Below are positions 47,288 to 58,357 of a DNA stretch of 64,000 nt, one piece after another. The stretch is taken from assembly GCF_001279525.1 (NCBI RefSeq), contig NZ_LGDY01000089.1:1-64000 (forward strand), read 5' to 3'. Each line of letters begins with the position of its first letter. Positions within the stretch are counted from its first letter, which is position 1. The translations under genes and the position numbers were made by a program. The DNA is from Nocardia sp. NRRL S-836. GTDB lineage: Bacteria; Actinomycetota; Actinomycetes; Mycobacteriales; Pseudonocardiaceae. Below the pieces are notes generated by a model. The model had not been told where the DNA came from. It searched no databases and worked only from the letters and a program-made list of their open reading frames with translations.

Positions 47288-47984
47288 AGGCACCGGCGTA
47301 CAGGGCCTTGCCGATGATCGCGCCCTCCACGCCGTCGCGGGTCAGCTTCGCCAGCGCGACCAGGTCGTCCACACTGGACACCCCGCCGGAGGCGATGACC
47401 GGCGCGTCGGTGCGGGCGCAGACCTCGGCCAGCAGCTCCACGTTCGGGCCCTTCAGCGTGCCGTCCTTCGACACGTCGGTGACCACGTAGCGCGAGCAGC
47501 CGTCGCGGTCGAGGCGGTCGAGGACCTCCCAGAGGTCGCCGCCGTCGGAGGTCCAGCCGCGGCCCTTGACCCGGTGGCCCTGCTCGGTGATGCGGACGTC
47601 CAGGCCCACGGCGATCTTCTCGCCGTACTGTGCGATGACCTTCGCGCACCACGCCGGATCCTCCAGCGCGGCGGTGCCCAGGTTCACGCGGGCGCAGCCG
47701 GTGGCCAGCGCGGCCTCCAGCGACGCGTCGTCGCGGATGCCGCCGGACAGCTCCACCTGCACGTCCAGCTCGCCGACCACCCGCGCCAGCAGCTCGCGGT
47801 TCGAGCCGCGCCCGAAGGCGGCGTCCAGGTCGACCAGGTGCACCCACTCCGCCCCGTCGCGCTGCCACTGCAGGGCCGCGTCCAGCGGCTCGCCGTAGTT
47901 CGTCTCGGTACCGGCTTCGCCCTGCACGAGGCGGACGGCACGACCGTCGGCCACGTCGACAGCGGGGAGGAGTGTGAAGGTCAC
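47253..47984 (-). CDS. priA: Bifunctional phosphoribosyl isomerase (HisA/TrpF)
   Basis: A 243-residue TIM barrel that isomerises ProFAR in histidine synthesis and, in actinobacteria, also phosphoribosyl anthranilate in tryptophan synthesis. The catalytic Asp is in [14 protein letters not shown] (about 9), with the second in GLDVRI (about 127). Phosphate loops SGGIRD and ASGGVSS are present. No trpF exists in the window, consistent with the dual role. TAGGCT (47991-47996) lies 6 bases before the GTG, another leaderless candidate. Confidence 0.93.
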   Translation of the reverse strand: MTFTLLPAVDVADGRAVRLVQGEAGTETNYGEPLDAALQWQRDGAEWVHLVDLDAAFGRGSNRELLARVVGELDVQVELSGGIRDDASLEAALATGCARVNLGTAALEDPAWCAKVIAQYGEKIAVGLDVRITEQGHRVKGRGWTSDGGDLWEVLDRLDRDGCSRYVVTDVSKDGTLKGPNVELLAEVCARTDAPVIASGGVSSVDDLVALAKLTRDGVEGAIIGKALYAGAFTLPEALAAVR

Positions 47985-48280
47985 CCGCTCAGCCTAGCGT
48001 CCCCCGGCACGAGACCGGCCACGCGCTCCTGCGCGTCGGCCACCCGCGAGAACCCGGACGGAACGGACGTGCCGGGCGGCACGGCGCCGCCGTCGTTCGC
48101 CGGCGCCGGACTGCGGTCGTCGGGGGTGCGCCGAAGTGCCCGTGACAGCGCGGTGCCGAGCCGCGGCCCGACTCGCAGAGCGGCACGACTCCGTTGGTGC
48201 GCAACGGAAACCTGAGGACCGTGCCCTGATCGGACACGCTCAGCGGTTCTCGCTCCCGGTGACCGTCAGCGGTCGCGTGG
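47985..48280. other. hisH-priA spacer with possible small frameshifted ORF
   Basis: 296 bases on the minus-strand path between hisH and priA. Frame 1 from GTG 48237 starts plausibly (SDQGTVLRFPLRTNG) but becomes unnatural. Another frame becomes high-GC3 and protein-like in the second half (APANDGGAVPPG..., ending VPGDARLSG) and stops in a TGA that overlaps the priA GTG. Joined by a frameshift they would form a small gene. The alternative is plain non-coding spacer with the priA promoter. Confidence 0.3.
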
Positions 48281-48916
48281 TCACGAGAGGGAGGTCAACC
48301 AGTTCCGCAGCAGGTGCGCCCCGGCGTCGCCGGACTTCTCCGGGTGGAACTGGGTCGCCCACAGCGGCCCGTTCTCGACGGCGGCCACGAACTCGTCGCC
48401 GGCGTGGTCGGCCCACGTCACCAGCGGCGGCCGGATGTGGTCGGCGGCCTCCAGCTCCCACCTGCGCACGCCGTAGGAGTGCACGAAGTAGAACCGGGTG
48501 TCCTCGTCCAGGCCCGCGAAGAGCTTCGAGCCCTCGGGCGTGCGGACCGTGTTCCAGCCCATGTGCGGCACGATCGGCGCTTCCAGCCGCTCGACGGTGC
48601 CCGGCCACTCACCGCAGCCCTCGGTCAGCACGCCGTGCTCGATGCCGCGTTCGAAGAGGATCTGCATGCCCACGCAGATGCCCAGCACCGGCCGGCCGCC
48701 CGCGAGGCGTTCGCCGATGATCCGCGCACCCCGCACCGAGTTGAGACCCTCCATGCACGCCGCGTACGCGCCCACGCCGGGCACGACCAGCCCGTCGGCG
48801 TTGCGCGCGGCGTCCGCGTCCGCGGTCACCTCGACCTGGGCGCCGACTCGCTGGAGCGCGCGCTCGGCCGAGCGCAGGTTGCCGGAGCCATAGTCAAGTA
48901 CGACGACACGTGCCAC
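48281..48916 (-). CDS. hisH: Imidazole glycerol phosphate synthase glutaminase subunit
   Basis: A 211-residue class I glutamine amidotransferase that supplies ammonia to HisF. It begins [13 protein letters not shown]. The nucleophile Cys is in GICVGMQ (about 82) and the His-Glu pair in QFHPEKS (about 193). The TAACCT -10 element (48924-48929) is 7 bases before the GTG and shares its TAA with the stop codon of the gene upstream. HisH therefore probably has its own leaderless promoter in addition to any read-through. Confidence 0.95.
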   Translation of the reverse strand: MARVVVLDYGSGNLRSAERALQRVGAQVEVTADADAARNADGLVVPGVGAYAACMEGLNSVRGARIIGERLAGGRPVLGICVGMQILFERGIEHGVLTEGCGEWPGTVERLEAPIVPHMGWNTVRTPEGSKLFAGLDEDTRFYFVHSYGVRRWELEAADHIRPPLVTWADHAGDEFVAAVENGPLWATQFHPEKSGDAGAHLLRNWLTSLS

Positions 48917-48926
48917 GCCGTCCAGG

Positions 48927-49748
48927 TTAGTCGGTCGGAGCCGCGCCCTGCGTCACCGGGATGACCGGGAGCACGGTGTTGACCGGTTTGCGGCCCACGA
49001 CGACGCGCCGCATCGCCGCACCCACCGCGAAGAACGACAGCAGCAGCGCCAGCAGCACGAGCTTCACCCACAGCGGCGTGGTCACCACCACCAGGACGAC
49101 CAGCGCGAGCAGGCAGAACCAGAGGTAGCCGCGTTCGAGCCACCAGGGCAGCCGCGGCGGGGCGAGCTGCTCCAGGCGGGTGTCCGCCCTGCCCTCGTCG
49201 ACGAGCTCGCAGACCTGGGCCACCTCCGGCAGCCCGAGCGCGGCGAACACCCTCGGAACCACCTCCACGCCGTCGTGGTGGTCGCGCAGCAGCGCCGCCA
49301 CCGCGTCGCGGTCGACCTGCGGCGCGGCCTCCGCGAACCGCTCCAGGTAGACGGCACGGGCCTTCTCCTGGCCACGGTGGTCGAAGAACCGGCCGAACGC
49401 GCGCTGGAACCAGCGGCCGAACCACCCGTGCTGGTTCGCGTCGACGCCGAGCCGCCGCACCTGCTCCGCGGTTCCCCACGTCCAGGCCCGCGAGACCCGG
49501 CCGACGGCGGGGTAGACGATCGCGGCGTCGGAGTTCCACACGGCCGCCACCGCACGCGTGCCGGCGGTCTTGCACACCTTCACCACCACGCCGAGCGCGT
49601 CGAGCTGACGGGACCTCGGGGAGAACAGGAGCACGGTGCCGGACTGCACCGGGATGAGCGCCGCGGGGCCGAGGCTGGCGCCGTGCATGGACAACTGCAG
49701 CTCGGCGGCGTTCAACGGGGTCCAGATCAGCATTCTCACGCGCGCCAT
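48927..49748 (-). CDS. Hypothetical membrane protein
   Basis: A 273-residue protein of no family I recognise. The first 190 residues are soluble ([15 protein letters not shown], then [17 protein letters not shown]), with a helical stretch around 140-170. Two transmembrane helices follow (about 205-230 and 232-250), and the C-terminus is short and cytoplasmic. The second of two adjacent ATGs (49748) is favoured because GAGGAGG lies 4 bases away; it overlaps the previous stop by one base (TGATG). The pair with the upstream gene is inserted in the his region. No function can be proposed. Confidence 0.7.
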   Translation of the reverse strand: MARVRMLIWTPLNAAELQLSMHGASLGPAALIPVQSGTVLLFSPRSRQLDALGVVVKVCKTAGTRAVAAVWNSDAAIVYPAVGRVSRAWTWGTAEQVRRLGVDANQHGWFGRWFQRAFGRFFDHRGQEKARAVYLERFAEAAPQVDRDAVAALLRDHHDGVEVVPRVFAALGLPEVAQVCELVDEGRADTRLEQLAPPRLPWWLERGYLWFCLLALVVLVVVTTPLWVKLVLLALLLSFFAVGAAMRRVVVGRKPVNTVLPVIPVTQGAAPTD

Positions 49749-50401
49749 CATTCCTCCTCGGCCGCGCGAGCCCAGGCCGACATGCCCAGGACGGCCTGGT
49801 TGCCCGCGGCGAAGGGCCGGCCGGGCGCCTCGGCCGCGCCGCGCCGTTCGCCGGCCACCGCCTCCCACCACTTCTTCTCGTGGTGCGGCACGGCGTCGTC
49901 GGTCTCGCCGGCGTCGATCCCGCGCACGGCGGCGGCTTCCGCGTGGAACCCGGCTCCTTCGAGCGCGGTGAGGCCCTGTTGTTCAGCGGCCGCAACGGCT
50001 TCGGTGAGCCAGCCGAGCCCCTCGGGCAGCCGGTCCGGCCGTGCGGGCTCGAACGAGGTGTCCGGTCCGAACCGCCAGCCGCGCAGCCTGCCGTCGAAGT
50101 GGACGAGCCACGCGGTGGTGTCCGTCCACAGCAGACCGGTGGCGGCGCTGCCCTGGATGCGGAGCAGCCGCAGGTCGTCCCACACGGACGGGTGCGGCGC
50201 GGGGCCGAGCACGAAGGTGCCGTGCGGCACGGGTACCGGCAACCTGGGCCGGGCGCCGCGCCGGTTGAGCACCGTTCGTGTCGACTCCGCGTCTGCTGTG
50301 GTCCAGGTGACCACACGAGGGGTGTGCACGACCGGGCATCTGGCCCGATCGTGCCCCCCGTTCCCGCTAAACGGCGCGAGAAGGCGCGCCGGTCCAGTCA
50401 T
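49748..50401 (-). CDS. Hypothetical protein
   Basis: About 217 residues, unassigned. Recognisable features are few: a beta-rich middle (GTFVLGPAPHPSVWDDLRLLRIQG, then TDTTAWLVHFDGRLRGWRFG) and a helical C-terminal part ending in WARAAEEE. The start is uncertain; ATG 50401 or a GTG about 70 bases downstream are both possible and neither has a strong ribosome binding site. It is translationally coupled to the next gene. Confidence 0.55.
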   Translation of the reverse strand: MTGPARLLAPFSGNGGHDRARCPVVHTPRVVTWTTADAESTRTVLNRRGARPRLPVPVPHGTFVLGPAPHPSVWDDLRLLRIQGSAATGLLWTDTTAWLVHFDGRLRGWRFGPDTSFEPARPDRLPEGLGWLTEAVAAAEQQGLTALEGAGFHAEAAAVRGIDAGETDDAVPHHEKKWWEAVAGERRGAAEAPGRPFAAGNQAVLGMSAWARAAEEE

Positions 50402-50426
50402 CCCCCATGACTGCGAACATGTTCCT

Positions 50427-51317
50427 TCACCCCCTGAAGAAACTCCGCACAGCGCTCCCCAGCCCCACCACGTCGAGGTCGTGCGCAGCGTCGTGGTCCT
50501 CGGCCGTGCCGTAGTTGCGGAGCTCTGCGTGTCGTTTGACACCCGTAGAACGAATGCGGTGCGGGATTTGTTGCAAGGTTTCGGAAACCAGATGGGCCGA
50601 AGTTCCCTCCAGGTACGGTTCCACGACCATGACGTCCGCGTGGTCGGTGTCCGCCACCGCCCTGCGCAGACCGTCCGAGTCGAACGGTCGGATGGTCGAC
50701 GCGTACAACACGGTGACGTCGGCGTTCTCCGCCTCGACCGCCCGCAGCACGCGGTCGAGCACCGGCCCCACGGCCAGCACGACACCGCGTTTTCCGTGAC
50801 GCAGCGCGGTGAACCCCTCACCCACCGGATACGCCCGTGCGTTCTCGTGCAGCGAAAGCCTCATGTAGACCCGGTTGTCCTTCCTGAGGGCCTGTTCGAG
50901 CAGTGGCGTGACCTCCTCCGGATGACCGGGTACGTGCACCTCCCATCCCGGCAACGTGTCGAACAACGCGATGTCCCCAGGCGACTGGTGCGTGCGCCCC
51001 CACACCGGATCGTCATACGAGGCACCGATACTCACGAACACCGCACCCACGTCCTGATGGCCGATGTCGAGCTTGATCTGCTCGTACGGCCGTTCGACCA
51101 GGAACGGCGCGTAGCTGTGCACGACCGGCCGCAACCCCGTGAGCGCCAACCCACCCGCTACGCCGACCATCGTCTGTTCGCGGATGCCGACGTCCACGAC
51201 CCGTTCGTGGTCCTGCGGGAAGTTGGCCGCCGAGATCACCGCGGTCACGACGGCGACCCTCGGGTCGTTCCGCAACGCCTCGTTGACCGTCTTGATGAAC
51301 GCCTCGCGCATGGTCAT
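50427..51317 (-). CDS. Transketolase C-terminal (pyrimidine-binding) subunit
   Basis: A 296-residue protein with the Pyr domain of transketolase and a C-terminal domain. The catalytic Glu is in DVGIREQTMVGVAGGLA (about 46), followed by the HSYAPFL segment. The C-terminal domain (about 175-290) matches transketolase_C. It is the second half of a split transketolase, overlapping the TPP-binding subunit by one base. Split enzymes in bacteria serve pentose, aminosugar or secondary metabolite chemistry; the donor here is unknown. Confidence 0.88.
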   Translation of the reverse strand: MTMREAFIKTVNEALRNDPRVAVVTAVISAANFPQDHERVVDVGIREQTMVGVAGGLALTGLRPVVHSYAPFLVERPYEQIKLDIGHQDVGAVFVSIGASYDDPVWGRTHQSPGDIALFDTLPGWEVHVPGHPEEVTPLLEQALRKDNRVYMRLSLHENARAYPVGEGFTALRHGKRGVVLAVGPVLDRVLRAVEAENADVTVLYASTIRPFDSDGLRRAVADTDHADVMVVEPYLEGTSAHLVSETLQQIPHRIRSTGVKRHAELRNYGTAEDHDAAHDLDVVGLGSAVRSFFRG

Positions 51318-51979
51318 CAGTAGCTCTTCTCCGTCCTGGCCACCACGACGCCCGGCCCGTCGTGCCGCGCGGTCAACGCCTCGAAGATGGCCTCGTGGTC
51401 ACGCCCGTCGACGGTGGCCGCCGCCCATCCCTCGACCTCGAACCGCCGCGCGATCCCGCCGGGCCAGCCGTACCACGCGGACTGGTTGTCGATCACGATC
51501 GCGGTGAGGTTGCCGAGCCCCAGCCGCGCCGCGACCGCGATGGCCTCGTGGTTGCTGCCCTCGTCCAACTCCCCGTCGCCCACCAGCACGAACGTCCGCC
51601 CCGCGCTCTTGGCGATCCGCTGCCCGACCGCCGTCCCCACGGCGATCGGCAACCCGTGCCCGAGCGACCCGCTGCTGATCTCGACCCCGTTGACGAGCAC
51701 GCGGTCCGGGTGCTGCCCGAGCGGGCTGTCCCACGACGTCCAGTCGTCCAAAGTGGACTCGTCGATGAACCCCTTCTCCGCGAGCACCGCGTAGTAGGCC
51801 ATCGGCCCGTGCCCCTTGGACAACAGGAACCGGTCCCGGCCGGGATCGTCGACGGTCGCGGGCGTCACGTTCAGCACCCGGTCGTAGAGGACCCAGAGCA
51901 CGTCGATCGTGGAGGCCGCCGCCCACCCGTGCTTCTCGTCCCCGGTCATCCTCGCGAAGAGCCCTGGTATCCGCTGCAT
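51317..51979 (-). CDS. Transketolase N-terminal (TPP-binding) subunit
   Basis: A 220-residue TPP-binding half. The GDG...N motif is intact: GDGELDEGSNHEA (about 130) through IVIDN (about 160). Other family segments are FLLSKGHGPMAYYAVLAEKG and EISSGSLGHGLP. It is shorter than the usual 260-280 residues, mainly by lacking an N-terminal extension. ATG 51979 has a GAGAGT -10 element 7 bases upstream and a TTGACC -35 separated by an unusual 19 bases, the geometry of MerR-family-activated promoters. A SoxR gene lies opposite. Confidence 0.88.
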   Translation of the reverse strand: MQRIPGLFARMTGDEKHGWAAASTIDVLWVLYDRVLNVTPATVDDPGRDRFLLSKGHGPMAYYAVLAEKGFIDESTLDDWTSWDSPLGQHPDRVLVNGVEISSGSLGHGLPIAVGTAVGQRIAKSAGRTFVLVGDGELDEGSNHEAIAVAARLGLGNLTAIVIDNQSAWYGWPGGIARRFEVEGWAAATVDGRDHEAIFEALTARHDGPGVVVARTEKSY

Positions 51980-51986
51980 GCCACCA

Positions 51987-52028
51987 ACTCTCCAACCTCG
52001 ACCATGCTGGAGGTCAAGCGGCTACGAT
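51987..52028. promoter_or_regulatory. Divergent SoxR-type promoters with shared dyad
   Basis: An imperfect 20-bp dyad with ACCTC/GAGGT arms (51995-52014, 16 of 20 positions symmetric) lies between soxR and the transketolase gene. On the minus strand TTGACC (52017-52012), 19 bases, GAGAGT (51992-51987). On the plus strand TCGACC (51998-52003), 19 bases, TACGAT (52023-52028). Both 19-base spacers match the over-long spacers that MerR-family proteins correct on activation, and the arms resemble known SoxR boxes. Confidence 0.7.
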
Positions 52029-52034
52029 GATCGG

Positions 52035-52499
52035 GTGAGCAAGCTGCCCGAACTGCTGACCATCGGCCAGGTCGCCGAACGCAGCGGCGTCCCCCACACC
52101 GCACTGCGCTTCTACGAGGACCGCGGCCTCATCGGCTCCGTGCGCACCGCCGGCAACCAACGCCGCTACCAACGCTCAGTCCTGCGCCGCCTCGCCTTCA
52201 TCCGCACCGCCCAACGCGTCGGCCTCACCCTCGAAGACGTCCGCGCCGCCCTCGCCCAACTCCCCGACAACCGCACCCCCACGAAATCCGACTGGGAACG
52301 CCTCTCCCGCTCCTGGAAAACCGAGCTCGACGCCCGCATCGACGCCCTCCACCGCCTCCGCGACCGCCTGACCGGCTGCATCGGTTGCGGCTGCCTCTCG
52401 CTGCGCAGCTGCGCGCTGCAGAACATCGACGACGAGCAGGCCGAGCTCGGGCCCGGCGCGCCGCGGCTGAAGCCCGTGCTGGAGGGTGGGTCTGCTTAG
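52035..52499 (+). CDS. soxR: Redox-sensitive MerR-family activator SoxR
   Basis: A 154-residue regulator. The winged helix (about 8-75) reads LTIGQVAERSGVPHTALRFYEDRGLI, with GNQRRY, and a coiled-coil dimer helix follows. The C-terminal Cys cluster is C-x2-C-x-C-x5-C (CIGCGCLSLRSC, about 117-128), which binds the [2Fe-2S] sensor of SoxR. Oxidation by redox-active metabolites or nitric oxide turns such proteins into activators. GTG 52035 has TACGAT 6 bases upstream and no ribosome binding site. The adjacent divergent transketolase genes are the obvious target. Confidence 0.92.
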   Translation: MSKLPELLTIGQVAERSGVPHTALRFYEDRGLIGSVRTAGNQRRYQRSVLRRLAFIRTAQRVGLTLEDVRAALAQLPDNRTPTKSDWERLSRSWKTELDARIDALHRLRDRLTGCIGCGCLSLRSCALQNIDDEQAELGPGAPRLKPVLEGGSA

Positions 52500-53122
52500 G
52501 GGGCTTCGGATTGACCGCACGTGGTTCGGGCGGGCGAGGTTCGGGCGGGCGAGGTTCGGCCGGCGGTTCCGTTCGGCCGCGATTCCTTGCAGCGGTGGCA
52601 TTCGGCGGTTTCGTGCGGCGGCTCCGTGCGGCCGCGATTCCGTGCACCGGTTCCGCTCACCGGTTCCGCTCACCGGTTCCGCTCACCGGTTCCGCTCGGC
52701 GGCTCCGCTCGCCGGTTTCGTCCGGCCGCGGTTCCGTTCGACCGCGATGTCCACACACTCCCTCCTGTCTGCGGACGTCCTCCGCCGTTCTCAGGGCCGC
52801 CACTCTCAGGGCCTCCGCTCTCAGGGCCTCCGCCCGCCTCTCCTCCCATCCCCACTTCACTCCGCAGACCGCCCTCCCACCGCCCCAGCCCGTGCCCACC
52901 GAGGTCCGCCCTCCCGCGTTTCCTATTTCCGGGGCGAAGATGACCATGTGTTCCGGACATGTGCGATCGACCCACATGTACAAGACGCCGCCACCCGCGG
53001 ATCCGGACAAGCTTCACCCATCCGACTGACCCACACCGCCCCCACCTGGGCAGACACCCCGCAAGCCCCAAGCCCGGGGAAGCAGAGAAAACCGCTCGAC
53101 CCCCTGTGCTTTCCTGAGGTCC
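52500..53122. repeat. Repeat-rich non-coding spacer between soxR and kptA
   Basis: 623 bases with no supported gene and an unusual composition for the window. Three short tandem arrays are present: 15-bp TTCGGGCGGGCGAGG twice (52525-52554), 13-bp CACCGGTTCCGCT four times perfectly plus a degenerate copy (52645-52709), and 15-bp CTCTCAGGGCCTCCG twice plus a degenerate copy (52788-52832). Frames through it code for low-complexity Arg/Ser/Pro. Spacer lengths of zero rule out CRISPR. Confidence 0.75.
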
Positions 53123-53647
53123 ATGGAAGAAGAAAGAATGATCCGCCTGTCGAAGCGGATGTCGAAGGCCCTCCGGCACCAGCCGGAACGCGTCGGCCTC
53201 ACCCTCGACCCGCAGGGCTGGGTGAGGACAGCCGACCTCCTCGCCGCACTCGGCATCACCCGCGAGGACCTCGAAGAGGTCGTCCGCCGCAACGACAAGC
53301 AGCGCTTCACGATCGACGAGGACCGCATCCGCGCCAACCAGGGCCACAGCGTCGAGATCGACCTGGCCCTGGAGCCCACCGCACCGCCGGACGAGCTGTT
53401 CCACGGCACGGTCCAGCGGTACCTGGACGACATCGAGCGCGACGGGCTACGGCCGATGTCGCGGCACGACGTGCACCTGTCGCCCGACCGGGAGACCGCC
53501 CGCAGGGTCGGGGCGCGCCGCGGACGGCCGTTGATCCTCGTGGTGGACGCCAAGAGGATGCACGAGGACGGCCACGAGTTCCGGGTCAGCGCGAACGGGG
53601 TGTGGCTCACGCGGCACGTACCGGCCGACTACCTCCGGCAGGCGTGA
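53123..53647 (+). CDS. kptA: RNA 2'-phosphotransferase (Tpt1/KptA)
   Basis: A 174-residue NAD-dependent enzyme that removes an internal RNA 2'-phosphate by ADP-ribosyl transfer, releasing ADP-ribose 1'',2''-cyclic phosphate. Conserved features: RLSKRMSKALRHQPERVGL (Arg-His pair), DPQGWV, IRANQGHSVEIDL and LFHGT, in order. Bacteria usually lack the tRNA ligase that creates its eukaryotic substrate, so the role here is unclear; ADP-ribosylation of RNA ends has been described for the family. The start may be ATG 53123 or ATG 53138, the latter having an AAGAAAG site. Confidence 0.92.
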   Translation: MEEERMIRLSKRMSKALRHQPERVGLTLDPQGWVRTADLLAALGITREDLEEVVRRNDKQRFTIDEDRIRANQGHSVEIDLALEPTAPPDELFHGTVQRYLDDIERDGLRPMSRHDVHLSPDRETARRVGARRGRPLILVVDAKRMHEDGHEFRVSANGVWLTRHVPADYLRQA

Positions 53648-53755
53648 AGGAACGGCAGGCGTGAAAGAGCGAAGTGGACAGCGCGAGCCGCAACCACCGC
53701 ACGAGCCGCAACCAGCGGACAGCCCGCACGACCCACCCCGAACCCGAACTCGGCC

Positions 53756-53910
53756 CTAGATCAGCCAGAGCACCGCGCCGCCGACCGCCACCACGGCCAG
53801 CACCAGGAGCACCACGGCCAGGAACCGCGCCGTCTTCCACGTCGAGTAGACGCCACCGCCCAGGAAGCCCGCCAACGCCAGCAGGCCGATGACGACGACC
53901 TCCTTCGGCA

Positions 53911-53911
<1 letters not shown>
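53756..53911 (-). CDS. Small two-helix membrane protein coupled to hisB
   Basis: A 51-residue protein with two transmembrane helices separated by a short GVYSTWKTA loop. No family is recognised. Its ATG overlaps the hisB stop by one base (TGATG), and AAGGAGG lies inside its own first codons, so translation coupled to hisB is the likely entry. It ends the hisD-hisC-hisB transcript here. Confidence 0.65.
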
Positions 53912-56926
<3,015 letters not shown>

Positions 56927-56932
56927 GCCCAC

Positions 56933-56959
56933 AGCGTAGTTCCTGCCGAATTCTGTCAA
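56933..56959 (-). promoter_or_regulatory. hisDCB promoter
   Basis: On the minus strand TTGACA (56959-56954) and TACGCT (56938-56933) are separated by 15 bases, and the -10 ends 6 bases before the hisD ATG. The -35 is a perfect consensus; the spacer is a little short. Confidence 0.65.
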
Positions 56960-57058
56960 CGGTCAGCCCGCTATCGGCGCTACCTCACGCCGTGACCGCC
57001 CGGCCACGCTCGGTCGAGCACCACTCCGTCGCAAACCCCTGCTGATGATGGAGGAACG

Positions 57059-58357
57059 ATGTCCACCAAGCGCCGCGGCAAGATCGCCGCAGTGCTCGCC
57101 GTCTGCCTGCCCGTGCTGGTCGCGGGCATGGCGGTGCCCAGCACCGCCGACTCCGGCCGGTACCTGCTGGAGGTCACGGCGAACACGTCCGCCGAACGCA
57201 CCCAGGTCGCCCAGATCGGCGTCGACGTGCTCGGCGCCACGAAGCTCACGACGGTCTCGGTCGTCGCGGACAAGTCCCAGTACCGCGCCCTGCAGGCGAC
57301 CGGTCTGCCGATCAAGTACGTCGGCGACTTCGAGCAGCAGCTCAAGAGCCTGGGCAAGGTCGACTTCACCGACCCCGCACCCGGCCAGGTCGGCACCCAG
57401 GACTTCCCGTCCGGCTACACCGGCTACCACAACTACGCCGAGATGACGGCGGAGCTGCAGCAGACGGTGCGCGACCACCCGGCGCTGGCGAGCCTGCGCA
57501 GCATCGGCAAGAGCTACCAGAACCGCGACATCTACGCGCTGAAGATCAGCGACAACGTCGCGACCGACGAGAACGAGCCGGAGGTGCTGTTCACCTGCAA
57601 CCAGCACGCCCGTGAGCACCTGACCGTCGAGCAGTGCTTGCAGATCATCAAGCGCTACACCGACGACTACGCCAACCCGGCGATCAAGAACCTGGTGGAC
57701 AGCCGGGAGATCTGGTTCGTCCCGATGGTCAACCCGGACGGCGTCGAGTACGACATCGCGACCGGGTCGTTCCGCGGCTGGCGCAAGAACCGCCAGGGCA
57801 ACGGCACCGACCTCAACCGCAACTGGGGTTACAAGTGGGGCTGCTGCGGCGGTTCCAGCGGCAGCAGCACGTCGGACACCTACCGCGGCACGGCGGCGTT
57901 CTCCGCGCCGGAGACCAACGTCCTGCGCAACTTCGTGAACTCGCGCGTCGTCGGTGGCGTCCAGCAGATCAAGACGAACATCGACTTCCACTCGTACTCG
58001 GAGCTCGTGCTGTGGCCGTACGGCTACACCAACTCGGACACCGACACCGGTCTGAACGCCGACGAGGCGCGCGCGTTCCAGACGCTCGGCCGGCAGATGG
58101 CCGCCACCAACGGCTACACGCCGGAGCAGGCGAGCGACCTGTACATCACCGACGGCAGCATCGACGACTGGATGTGGGGCCAGCACAAGATCTGGTCGTA
58201 CACCTTCGAGATGTACCCGAGCGGTAGCGGCGGCCTCAACGGCTTCTACCCGCGTGACACGGTCATCGCGCAGCAGACCTCGCGCAACGACCGCGCCGTC
58301 GACCTGTTCGTCGGCTACTCGGACTGCGTGAAGCGGGTCATCAACCAGACCTGCTGA
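57059..58357 (+). CDS. Secreted M14-family zinc carboxypeptidase
   Basis: A 432-residue secreted metallopeptidase. A signal peptide (KRRGKIAAVLAVCLPVLVAGMAVPSTADS) is followed by a propeptide-like domain to about residue 118. The catalytic domain has HxxE zinc ligands in CNQHAREHLT (about 183), the third ligand in NIDFHSYSE (about 311), and catalytic Glu in YTFEMYP (about 383). Paired Cys residues suggest disulfides. GGAGGAACG before the ATG is a strong ribosome binding site. It trims C-terminal residues from extracellular peptides. It converges on the PLP gene with a 17-base overlap. Confidence 0.93.
   Translation: MSTKRRGKIAAVLAVCLPVLVAGMAVPSTADSGRYLLEVTANTSAERTQVAQIGVDVLGATKLTTVSVVADKSQYRALQATGLPIKYVGDFEQQLKSLGKVDFTDPAPGQVGTQDFPSGYTGYHNYAEMTAELQQTVRDHPALASLRSIGKSYQNRDIYALKISDNVATDENEPEVLFTCNQHAREHLTVEQCLQIIKRYTDDYANPAIKNLVDSREIWFVPMVNPDGVEYDIATGSFRGWRKNRQGNGTDLNRNWGYKWGCCGGSSGSSTSDTYRGTAAFSAPETNVLRNFVNSRVVGGVQQIKTNIDFHSYSELVLWPYGYTNSDTDTGLNADEARAFQTLGRQMAATNGYTPEQASDLYITDGSIDDWMWGQHKIWSYTFEMYPSGSGGLNGFYPRDTVIAQQTSRNDRAVDLFVGYSDCVKRVINQTC

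Noticed and set aside
52525..52832. CRISPR array
   Set aside because: Units are 13-15 bp and directly adjacent, with no unique spacers and no cas genes nearby.
52486..53122. Protein-coding extension of kptA through the repeat region
   Set aside because: It needs a different frame from kptA, codes for low-complexity Arg/Ser/Phe sequence, and kptA has good starts of its own.
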